64,000 bases of DNA from Incurvaria masculella (taxonomy: Eukaryota > Arthropoda > Insecta > Lepidoptera > Incurvariidae): positions 16,125,001-16,189,000 of the forward strand of contig OX335660.1 in assembly GCA_946894095.1 (NCBI GenBank). The letters run 5' to 3'. A program made the position numbers and the translations under genes. This document shows, piece by piece, positions 12,201-24,200 of this stretch (within the stretch, counting starts at the first letter, position 1; each line of letters opens with the position of its first letter). A model generated the notes under the pieces. The model was not told the origin of the DNA. It searched no databases and worked only from the letters and a program-made list of their open reading frames with translations.

Positions 12201-15200
12201 AGTATGTTACGAATTCGCCTACCCCTTCTCTCCCCCCTTCCTAGCCAGCTTCTTCCCTTTCACCACTAGGGTATTCGTTAGAAGGGAGATGCGGCTGAGT
12301 CACTTTCTCCGCACCACGCAGCTAACTATTCCCCTCAAGCGATTCGTAACGCTTGAACATTTTAGACCCGCCAGCATAGAAGCTTCACTTCAACAAGTTT
12401 CTCACCTGCGTCAGCACGGCCTCTGGCACGTAGTGTCCCTTGACAGACGGGTGAGCGAAGTCAATCCCCGTAACAGCGTCCACTCCCTTCTCTATTAGCC
12501 TCACCTGGACGAGGCCTTCCTTGAAAACGATACACAATGTCAAAATTTACACACCACTCCTCTGGTAGGTGACGTTTGCGGATTGACCGGCCAAGCACGG
12601 CGAAAAACTGTCACTGGAAATCTTTCATTTCATTTATTTAAACTTTTTGGTAGTCAAACTAATATAGTTAGTTAAGTCACAAATATCCACGGATTCTATC
12701 AACCCAGTAAAGAAGAACCCACAAAGAAACTTCACGGGTTTACATAACATATTTTTTCCATCCACGATTATTATGAAATACACACTTAGATCTAAATGCT
12801 ACTGCCAAACAATTCCTTGGTAGAACAGATCAAGGCTAAGAACAAAGAACAATAGAAACAGCAACCCTCAGTTTAAATTACTTACAACTAAATAAGTTAC
12901 TAATGCAATAATATAAATTAATGTAATTAATATAATAATAATGTAATTAATTCTTGCTTTATTGGATCAATCACTTTATACTCATGGCTTATTTTGGGAC
13001 CTATCTAAGGCATTTGAGTGTGTCTCTCATGACATTCTTCTGGCTAAACTCGAACACTATGGTGTAAGGGGAAAAGAATTAGATATCTTGAGATCTTACC
13101 TAGAAAACAGAAGTCAAATTTGCGACTTAAATGGGGAAAGCTCAGACACACATATGGTCACAATAGGAGTCCCACAGGGGTCTATACTGGGTCCTCTGTT
13201 ATTTCTCATTTATATTAATGACCTCTCTGGTGGCATACACAAAGAAGTTGAAACTATTATGTTTGCAGATGATATTACGTTTATATTAAGACAGAACACG
13301 TTCAGTATGCAACAAGAATGCCTCTCTGATGTTATGAAATCCTGAGTGCTTGGTTCGAGGCAAATAATCTGTTGCTTAATATTAATAAAACCAACGTCAT
13401 GCATTTTGAACTAGGCCCACGGGTACGTGAACTGAATTGATCAAATGGAACTTAAATAAAATCGCAGGAAAGCTCAGCTCTGCTTGCTACGCAATAAAAA
13501 AAATAAGAGAATTATGTGGATTGAAGACAGCTAAAATGTTATATTACGCATACTTTGATAGCGTGATGTCTTTTGTTCTGGGGTACCGCTGCAGATGCTA
13601 ATAGAATATTCGTTCTGCAAAAACGAGCAATTAGAGCTGTTCTACAAATTCCAGGGAGAGAATCTTGCCGTGAAGTATTTAAAGCAAACAATGTAATGAC
13701 CTTAGCAAGTACTTATGTATTCCAGAATATAATGTATGCAAGAAAACATCTAGCTGACATGCCCTTGAACTGCGAAGTGCACAAACATGACACCAGAAAT
13801 AAACATAACATTCAAGTACACACACTAGCAAACAGAGCTAGCTAGAACACAGGCTAGCAAAAATATCAAAGAGTTTTGTTTGTAACAGACTCAAGTTTTA
13901 TAATAAATTGCCATGTGATATTCGCACCTTGGGAGAGTTTGAATTTAAATCAAAGATTAAGTCCATTTTAATTTAAAAAAGTTTTTAGACGGTTAAAGAA
14001 GCAGTTAATCTTAAAACATTTACAGAATGATTCGAACTATTGTAATTTCGTTGTCTTTAATTTTGTATTGCTTAATGTTTTGATTAGAATACTGTCATTT
14101 TTATCTTTTATATCTATATCTTATACTATGACGTTAATAATAATTTCACACTATTTGACAAAGCCTATTTACAGCTGCCACTATTGTTTCCTTGAATGTA
14201 ACCTATCTTTAATCATTGGCAAAGCCTATTTACAACTGACGATGTTAAAATGTTAGTCTACAAATGAGTCGATCTCTTTCCATTGGACAATTTTTATCGG
14301 ACTCTCTATTTATTTATGGCAAGGCCTCTTTACAGCTGATAATGAAAGTAAAACTTTATAATAAAAGACATGTTTATATGATCTGAGATGTGTATTGCAT
14401 ATTTGTATGTTACTTCTTGCAACCATCTGACGTATCTGAGTGTATGTAATGTACCTATAGGATAAATAAAAACCGGCCAAGTGCGAGTCGGGTTCGCACA
14501 CAAAGGGTTCCGTACCATCGTACAAGATTAAACACAAAAAAATCACGTTTTTTGTATGTAACCTCCCTTTAATGTTTATTATTTTTTGATTTTACCTATT
14601 TGTTGTTGTAGCGGCAAAATAAATACACACTCTGTGAAATTTTCAGCTGCCTACCTATTACGGTTCATGAGATACAGCCCTGTGACAGACAGACGGACGG
14701 ACGGACGGACAGCGGAGGCTTAGTAATAGGGTTCCGTTTTCACCCTTTGGGTACGGAACCCTAAAAATGAAATGAAATGAAATGAAAATTGAAATTAAGG
14801 TGGCCCATCCCGCTCATCTCCCCATACAAAAGGAGAAAGAAGATCACGCCCATATTTCTTGTCAGAGATCCAAAATTTTGCTCAAAATAACTTTATTTGA
14901 TCGAACTAGATGTCTGATGACCGTTGGCATTGTAAAATTGTGTTTGGTTTCTAAGTTATAAGGTCCGAAAGTTTGCATTTTTCGCGCGTTTTATGCAATA
15001 ACTTTGGAGGTGGATTACGCAATGATAAAGTAAGAACATCTTAAAAAGATTAGTCATCAGACATAGCTAATTTAATGAAGATTTATAATCTATTTGGTTT
15101 TTGTTCGATTTTTTACTACAGCGGTCGTGGTTTACTTTTAGCTTTAAGTCGTTTTGAAATTAAAATTTTCGTTAATCTTACCAAATCAAACACTATACAC

Positions 15201-18200
15201 ATTGTCTTTTTTGTGGCCATGTTGCATCTTCCTCATCACGGAGCCTGTCTTATTCTTTGAAAAAGAGAAGGTCCCAGAGCGCAACAGCACGGTTTTGTAC
15301 CGTGCCCGCGAATGAGTTAGGCCCGCCGGGTTGGGCCACCTTAATTTAATGTTATCATTCTAACCTGTTGCATAGCTTCCATGAATTTGCCCATTTTCTT
15401 GTAGCTAGACTGCTTGAGGTCCAAAGTCTTGTTCGGTGGACAAAGCGGCACCATGTGATTCCTTAAAATACACATCAAACAATTTATTTTCCTTTACAAC
15501 TGAAACGAAACTAGATGTTGTAACACACATTGAGTCTGGATATTCTCATTGTTTTCGTTTTAAATTACTTTCTAGGAACTTTGTTCACATACATTTCCTG
15601 ACCGATATGACTAAACTAGATTTAATAAATGAATTGCTGTAATTTTTTTATATTTTTTTAACGGTGTACCTACAGGTTTCTCATATATAAATTTATAATA
15701 ATTATTAACGAATGTTTACGCTTTAGGCTGTAGCGTAAGCTACATTATGTGACTGCTGCGTCGTCAGCTATGTTTCTTTACGTGCGCCGCGCGCGCACGG
15801 CAATACTTAATTAGTGAATATTCGATCTTCAACCGAAGCACACGTGTTTCACTCCGGCTTTGCGACCCGACATTTCATCCCGCTAAATTGGTGACCTCGA
15901 CTGAAGAACACGAGCTCCTCGCCGCCGCCGCCCGATCGGCCGTCTGGCGTGCGGCGGTACTGCTGCTTCTTGAGCTGTCACCAGATACAGCTCCACTAAC
16001 AGCTGCCTGTGCTGACGTCCACCGCATCATTAAAACCGGTATACACATCTGCCTCGCCCGAAACATTGCGCCATTATGTTTCAAATATGTCAAACATCAA
16101 ACCTCACTCTCATCAATCATTACTCAAACTATACAAGAATAAAGCAAGCACCGTCGTCCTACGTTAGTGTATAGACACGCCAACTAGGACGCCGCCAGCA
16201 ACATCATCACCCAGCAGCATCGACCAACCCACCGCGTCGACCTGGACGACTACACTATTACATCACCCAGTACCATCGACCGACTCACAGCGTCGTACTG
16301 GGCACTAAATAACCACTTCAAGATGGGATCGACCAAACTTTAACTTTAGCACCGACCAGCAGCAAGTATACAACCTCGGCATTCCAAGCACAGTAGATCC
16401 ACGTCGCATCTGCATTATCTTCTCCATCGTTCTATGTGAGCCCAAAAATGCTACTAGAATTTTGGACGCCTTCTGTCACCCAGTGAATGACCGACTCGCC
16501 GCGTCCCACTGGGCACTCGACCGACTCACTGTGTCAAGACAGAAGGGCAAGCCTGCAGCACTCATCCCCCAAACTGTACGACCGACTCACCGCGTCCCAC
16601 TGGGCACCTGGACCGACCCATCGCGTCTGTTGAGACGAGCATGCAGCAAGCAGGATATAACAGCAAACCTACGAAAACTATGAAAAAACCACATAAAACA
16701 AGCCATGACCAATCATGCAAGTACCAAGAAGTTGCAGACAATGCCCTCCATGGACTTGCATACGGTATTGCAACAACACGACACATCGTGTAACAAAGTT
16801 CAATTCACGGAATCTCGCCACTGAGCGATTTTTGCCATGCAGCAAAATTCCAACGGTCGCACATCGCAATCACCAAATCAACCGACTCATCAAAAAGACA
16901 CAGACAGCAACATTTCCAAATAGTACGCAACAAAAGTAAAGTGAACCATCGATACTGAAGTGAGCTGGCGCTCAAGGCCACTCACGCAATAGTGTCACTT
17001 TTTATTATTTTATTTTCGTAGTTTTTTTTTCACCCCTTAGCCTACTTTAAGAGAGGTATGTAGCGTAAGCTACATTATGTGTAACCTGACTGCTGCGTCG
17101 TCAGCTATGTTTCTTTACGTGCGCCGCGCGCGCACGCCAATACTTAATTATTGAATATACTATCTTCAACCGAAGCACACGTGTTTCACTCCGGCCTAGC
17201 GAGTCGACATTTCATTTTCGCTAAAAGGCTTACGCTGTAACTGTATTTATTCCATAAATGTATTAACATATCCTATCATAGAATAATCAGATTTGACCTA
17301 AATTAGTATGAGAAAAAAGATTTGCCTACATATAAAAACTCATTCAGTGAAATCGAATATCGGTGCTTGGCAGCCATAAATGGCACTTTGATGATGTTTA
17401 TTAAATTACTAGCTGCGGTACCCGGCTCCGCTCGGGTCCATGTCCTTTTGGACTGATGTCGAGCTGAATTATTTCCTAGATGAAAAGTAGGTAGCCCAAA
17501 AGGCAAAATAAATATGTTATTTATCTGCTACTTTTTAATCATAACGGGTGGAGCCGATATGCATTAATTAAATAAGAAATATTCTAACGTTCCCATTTAT
17601 AATACATAGCTGAGGTACCCGGCTCCGCTCGGGTCAATGTCGTTTTGGACTGATATCGGGCTGAAACCCAAAGGGCTGGCCCAAAAGGCTAGTTGAACTA
17701 CTTTACTAACAGAAGATTAAACAATGTATCTAACATAAAAAAACTGGATCAAAATCCGTTGAGCCGATGTGGCATGATTGAATAAGAAAACATCCAAATA
17801 CTGCCATTTATAAATTCAGTGGAAGAAATGTACTTGAATATATTGCAAAATATTGGGGCCAATTACTGAATTGTTTTTTAAAAGCATTTGCCGCCGCGCT
17901 GGGGCGATCCTGCACTGGCACTACTACACATTGCCATGGACGGAAAACATGGACATTTTTTATTGCCGGTTCGACCATCCATCATTCAGTGCGATGGTAC
18001 GTAACAACTCGAGCGGGATTCACCCTACAACCTAGGTAGTAAGAAAGGGGAGCTATTTTTTACGTGGAATCCGTACCACAACCAGCATTAACATCGAAAA
18101 CGGCCACCCATCCAAACCCCGACCGCGCCCATAGGTCCTGTACGTAGATGCAATCCACATATTAATCGAGTGAGTAGTTCGTAAGTTATGAGCCTTTAAT

Positions 18201-21200
18201 CGCAACAGTCACCCCTCTCGTGATCTAGAGTGATGTACTCTGCCAAATTTCACATGCAGGAGCAGTCCACTTATTGTTTTGTTATAAATATGTAACCCTC
18301 TCTTCTCACTCCTCGGGTAAGTTAGCGTGATGCCTATACGGCTAGACTCAGATACAAACCTCATCTAAATTGGGTAATTGGTTCTCATGTTATAAGCATT
18401 TCATACTACTGGTCCCCTCTCTGGTAATTTAGCGTGATGCTTAGTAGCCCTAAAATTGCGGAAATAAATCGAGCTATACGGAGGTACAATTATCAGCTAA
18501 GTATCTGCTTGGCTCCCTGGACTCGATACAGCGTCGGGCCGTGCGTCTCGTCGACGATCCCAAGGTATCCCTAAATTTAGAGACCCTTCAACTCCGAAGG
18601 GATGTAGGTTCTCTCGATGTATTCTATCGTCTTTATCATGGAGAGTGCCCTTCGGAGCTGCTCAACGCTGTCCCTCCGTCCCATTTCTACCACCGCACAA
18701 CGCGGAACAGGCAGGGTATGCACCCATTCACTGTCGACATATCCAAAATAAGAACCCACCGATCCTCTATATATTTTTTCTATAGGGTCGGTAATCTATG
18801 GAATCGACTCCATACCGATATATTTCCCCCAAAGTCCCCCGGGGTCGTTCAAACATGGGGTGAAGGAGCACCTGGCCGGCCGGCATGGTTTTCGTATCCC
18901 CCGTTGAAAGTTCAAAATACCGCGCTTGGCTTAGTACTAATCTAACAAACAAAAAATAAGAAACCGTTCAACTGAAACCGTAATATCTTAACAATACGCC
19001 TTTAAACAATCAACCTTAAAAGCCTAAACTAATGTGTGTAGCTAGGACACGGCTAATTGCTTAGTTAGCATACCGCGCGGGTTGGTAGAAACAATACAAA
19101 CAATTTACGTAAAAAAAACCTCGTACTAATCCGTGTACCACACGACCACGGAGCGATGATCTCTGCAACCGCGTCTATCGTTAGCAATCGCGGGAAGCCG
19201 ACCGGCAAGGGGCGCGGGCAGCATTGCCGATCGCTTGAAGCAATCGGGGACTTTGGATTTCATCTTCTCCCGAAAGTTGTTCGGACGGCCGTCGACTGCA
19301 CGAACTTTTATTTTGCTCATTCGAATTGAAAATTTCGTTCCTATTCTGGATTTTTACGGAATTCCGGGAATCCTAAGAACGTTTTTGGGCAATTGTCGTA
19401 ATCGGCAGCGCTGGTAGCCGCTTCGCGCGCTCGCGCGTGGTACCTTCGGCTCTTCTCGGCAATACTCGGTCCTCGTCGGGTGGCCACCGCCGCCGTCTCG
19501 GCCCTCGCCGCGCTATCATTTCGTATCTGACTATTTTTCTTTTTGCACGGCTCCTAAGGGTCGTTACGTGATGTTCAATAGCTTAAAGCCTTCCTTAAGA
19601 ATTAGGCTATCGAATGTAAAAATATGTTTTCAAACCTGACTGGTAGTTCCAGAGATTAGGGCGTTCAAACAAAAAAACAAACAAACTCTTCAGCTTTATT
19701 ATATTAGTATAGATATATTACATAGTCAGCCTCGGTAGCTCAGTGTGCAACGCCTTGCAAATTGATAAGCGGGGTGAGCACCTCTGAGAAGCGGCAATGA
19801 AAATTGTCCGTGTTTTCCATCCAGTTCAATGTAGCCCAGCAATATAAGGAAGGTCCTGGCATGGCACCTAGTTCCCATGTGGTGTGTTAGGCTAATATCT
19901 GACGGGATAAATCAGAAAATTGTGTCATCAACGGTTACTATATTATTTAATGTTTTGAGACATTTCGTTCACAGGGTTGGTAAGGTGTCAAAAGTACTCC
20001 CTACCGCAACCCTAGATAAAGCTTGGAAGCCCATAGGCATCAAGGGGCGCCTCTGAGTTAAGAGTATGGCGTATGCCATGTCATTTTTTATAAAAAAAAT
20101 ATGGAACTGGAAGTGGATGCCTAATAGCACACCTACCACACTATCGTGATTGTTGCTTTACCTAGGGAACTAGGTGCCATGCCAGGACCTTCATTAGCAC
20201 TGCTACATGGAACTGTATTTTAATTTTCCACTTTGATCACCTATCATTGAATGCGATGTATTAACCTGGACAGGAGTAATGCTACCACCTACAAGCTGAG
20301 GAAGGGACCTACAGTTACGTGGAATTCGACCCCCAGCCAGTCTCAACGGTTCAACGGTCACCCATCCAGAACCCCACAGCGCCCAGTGTTGCCTAACCAC
20401 AAGGATCGAACACCGAGGTGTCTTGCCACTGGGCTACCACAGCTTATGTTTTTTTTTATTTTTTTTACAATCTTTAAGCCACACTTCTTGTTGTATTGTA
20501 TATTCATCATCCATAGTACACTGCACTTAGATTTGTCATATTTTAAGATTTTCCAGTTCAACAAGACGTAGCGAAGAACTGTCAAGAAACTTAGCTGGAT
20601 TTTTTTTGTCATCGTCCTCTTAGCTAGTTCACAAAAGTGTTTGCAATTTTTTTGGACGAAAGCACAGGTAAAACACTAAATAAAAAATAATTCACATTAC
20701 CTATATAATGAGTTTAATCTCAGCGGCAGTGCAGTCTTCTTTCCTTCGAGCTTTAAAAACGACAACAGACAGAACCTCAGCAGACCGTCCATATCTGTCG
20801 GAAATTCATCTTCTCTCGTCTCGTCCAGTGCTCCACTCGTCTCGTCGAGTTCGCCGCTCCCTATCGTCTCGTCGGTGGCCGCTTGACTGTCCTGCGGAGG
20901 GATCTGCTCTAGTCTGTGGTTCACTTGTGTCTCCGCCCGGGCCCACTCCGGCTGTGGGGGCGCAGGGGCCTTGTAGCCGCCTAAGCTCGGCCATTCTTCC
21001 TTTGGCCTCGGTGCGGTGATGGTTAGCTGAAAAGTTTGATTTTTATATTTTCATTTGCCGATAAAGTTTGACATAAAACAGTTCGTTTTTTGTAAATCGT
21101 CTTAAGGTGGGCCATCCCGCTCAACTCACCATACAAACACGGAAAAAAGATCATGCCCATATTTCTTGTTTGAGATCCAAAATTTTGCTCAAAATAGCTT

Positions 21201-24200
21201 TATTTGATCGAACTAGATGTCTGATGACTGTTGGCATTATAAAATTGTGTTTGGTTTCTAAGTTATAAGGTCCAAAACTTCGAATTTTTCGCGCATTTTA
21301 TACAATAACTTTGGAGGTGGATTACTCAACGATCAAATAAAAACATCTTAAAACAGCATCATAAGTACAGCACTAATGTAAATACAAACTGCATCAAAAT
21401 CGAGTAAATGGTTCTCTAGTCATAAGCGGAGACAGACACCAGGAGCTGAACCGGCGTAAAATGTGAGGGAATTAGATAAATACTGCACCAATCAGAAGTG
21501 AATGCCAGATATTCTAACCAGTAACAGCACAGGTTTGACATAACACTTCTGTTTGGTGCAGAATTTATCTAATTTAACTGGACATGCATGGCTAATACTG
21601 AACTGACCGTCTGATATTAGCCTAACACACCGCATGGGAACTAGGTGCCATGCGAGGACCTTCCTTATATTGCGCGGCTACATTGAACTGGATGAAAAAC
21701 AAGGTCAATTTTCATTGCCGCTTCGAAAATCGTTCATTCAATGCGATGGTACCAACCCGGGCGGGATTAACCCTACCACCTAGGAAGTAAGGAAAAGGGA
21801 CCTACAGTTTTACGTGGAACCTGAACCACGGCCAGCCTCAATGAGGCCCCCCAAATGGTCACCCATCCAGAACCTAACCGTGCTCAGAGGTGCTTCACCA
21901 AGCATATCGAATCGCAAGGCGCTGCACCGCGCCACTGGGCTACCGAGGCTGACATGGTTACAATGTTTAACCAGCTGTAATTGGCCCACCTGTCGGAAGC
22001 TGTCGGAGACGGTGGCGGCGGGGGCGGGGGCGGGGGCGGGCTCGGCGTAGCCGGCAGGGCCCAGCTCGGGGCGCTCCACTCGCCCCAGCTTCGGCTCGCG
22101 GCAGAGGAAGTCTCCGAGCGTGTGCAACGTCTCGAGGCACACACCGCTGCAGAAGAGAATCAAATTCTTGAAAATATATTTGAGCACCCTTTATTGAAGC
22201 ACAATCAAATTTTCAAAATTAAAGGTTGCTTGAGCAGTGCTGGTTCCCACATTTAATTAAAATGGCAAACCTCAAGGTCGGCCCGTAAGCATCAGAAAAT
22301 TTCGCCTCCCATACAAACGTAGTTTACTTATCATTTGAAAACCACTGTTCCAATTTACTTGATATTTGGTATCTAATATTAGGCTACAAATATCTGGGTC
22401 TGCATGTCTTTGTTTCTTCGGTAAATGTATTCTGGGTCAAACCACAGAGAAAACTAGATTCGTATGAAGATTTTCTTTTTGCATTCATTTCATTCGGTTT
22501 GGATTTTTCAAAAAAACTAAAGCGTGCAGACACAGATATTTATTACATGATATTAGATATTAAATATCAATTTCATTGGAATAGCGTTTTCCAAATGATT
22601 AGTAAACTACGTTTATATGTGTGACATAGCTTACGGGCCGTTCTTAAAATCCAGGTTTTTCACTAATTTCCATAACTGCCATTTACAACAAGATTTTTTT
22701 TTCTATGATATTAAAATAAAAACTGGGCTTGGATGGCTAATACCACGCCTACTGTCATGATCAAGAACTTTAAAATAAATGGACGAGAAGATAAGTGGTT
22801 ATCAGAACCAGTGTCACCATAAATCCATACAAAGCGGTACCAAAAATAATAGATTTATACATTGTCTTGTTCAACCTCTCTCTAACATCGTATGTTTACC
22901 ATCTAATTGACATGTAAGGACCTATTATTTTTATTCCATCTCGTAGGTTAGTGGTGCGGAAACTTGCCTTGCAAGCCAGAGGTCTGGGTTCATGCATCAG
23001 TTTCTTTCTTTATGAGTTGGAGAGAGAATCAGTGCATTTCGTCACGAATGCGAGCTGTTCCTGGTTCGGAATCCATGTAAAAATGTAGGCCCCTTCGCCT
23101 ACTAGTTGTTAGGGTCAGGTACGCTGGGGATGGTACCTTCACATTGAATTAAAAGATGGTAGGAGCGGCAATGAAACATTGTCCGTGTTTTCCATCCAGT
23201 TCAATTTAGCTGTGCTCATAAAGGGAAGATCCTGGCACAAGATGCGATATTTTGGGCTCATATCATGACTGTAGATGTGATATTAAACATGTCCAGTTAG
23301 ATAAAAAAAATCAACTGGATAAGACCTCGGCTTCATGAGTATGTCCGCGTTGGACATGAGCGCGCGGCCGACGGCGGCGTGCGCGCGGTTCGCGTCCGAG
23401 TTGACGGCGACGGTGGCGCCGAGCTGGAACAAGGGGAAGCCGCGCCCGCCCACTGGCACCACTACGCCTGGCACATACAGCGGCACACCCGCCTTTAGCT
23501 GCGGGGGAAAATGTGGTTAAATTCACTTTATTATTTTATTTGTGTTATTTTGGTATTTTGTAGTTGTATTTTTAGTTAAAAAAAAATATTCCTTAGGTAA
23601 TTTTCACGTATGCCACACTAGTTTAACCTTTGCCGTTACAAATAAATGACAATGGCTTTGAATTTACACCAAAATCTCCGTCAGTTTCAATTTCAGTTTC
23701 TTTATTTCCTCCAATAGATGTATATTACACACTCGGATTTGTCATTTTTTTTCCTGTCGGTTCCATTACTTCTGGCGAAGAAGAGCCGACAAGAAACTTC
23801 GTCAGGTTGGTAATTGTATTATTATTTTTTCATTGTCAATACAGATTTAATTTCTCCCACTACAATTAGGTATATTTTGGCGCAAAAAAATTGCAGCTGA
23901 CTGGAGAGAAGTAGAGGGGTTGAATATTACCACAACGAGGTTACTGCTGTACACCCTAACAAAACTACAGCTGACTGTAGAGAAGCAAAGGGGTTGAATA
24001 TTACCACAACTAGGTTACTGCTGCGTACTTTGCCGCGGTGTTGCCGCGTACTTTCCCTCGCGAATTCGAGTGAAGTTTGTCACGAGCCCCGTCCTATTCT
24101 TATTTGAATCGCGTTGTATATACTAGAAAGAGTACAGAGACATCAGACTAAGAACCCACCTTCTCGACAATTGGCTCGTGTATGGTGATGGTGGGCACCA

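Larger units (their letters stand above)
15725..17229 (+). mobile_element. Non-autonomous LTR retrotransposon (TRIM-like), complete
   Basis: Two direct repeats (15729-15887 and 17059-17225) begin TGTAGCGTAAGCTACATTAT and end CGCTAAA, with a 4-bp duplication AGGC outside each (15725-15728 and 17226-17229). The interior starts TTGGTGACCTCGAC, a likely primer-binding site directly after the 5' LTR. It ends with a purine tract (AAGAGAGG) just before the 3' LTR. The 1.17-kb interior has no gag, protease or RT. It carries several imperfect repeats of 'cgactcaccgcgtcccactg'. A 4-bp duplication fits Ty3/gypsy-type integration. It lies in eIF2D intron 5. Confidence 0.88.
17409..19713 (-). mobile_element. 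Helitron-like composite
   Basis: The minus-strand 5' end is TCTATACTAATATAATAAA (19713) after an A. The 3' end is a GC-rich hairpin (CGGAGCCGGGTACC) followed by CTAG (17409-17412) and then T, the expected A|TC...CTAG|T boundary. A second, truncated 3' end lies near 17608-17640. A SINE and a LINE fragment sit inside. No Rep/helicase coding is seen. GC-rich filler occupies 19390-19550. Confidence 0.65.

Noticed and set aside
12289..12498. 69-codon plus frame as a gene
   Set aside because: It is antisense to eIF2D exon 7.
21810..22256. Long frames on both strands, including Gly-rich and Pro-rich readings
   Set aside because: Produced by the GC-rich exon 4 and the neighbouring SINE; only the GVCLETLHTLGDFLC frame is supported.
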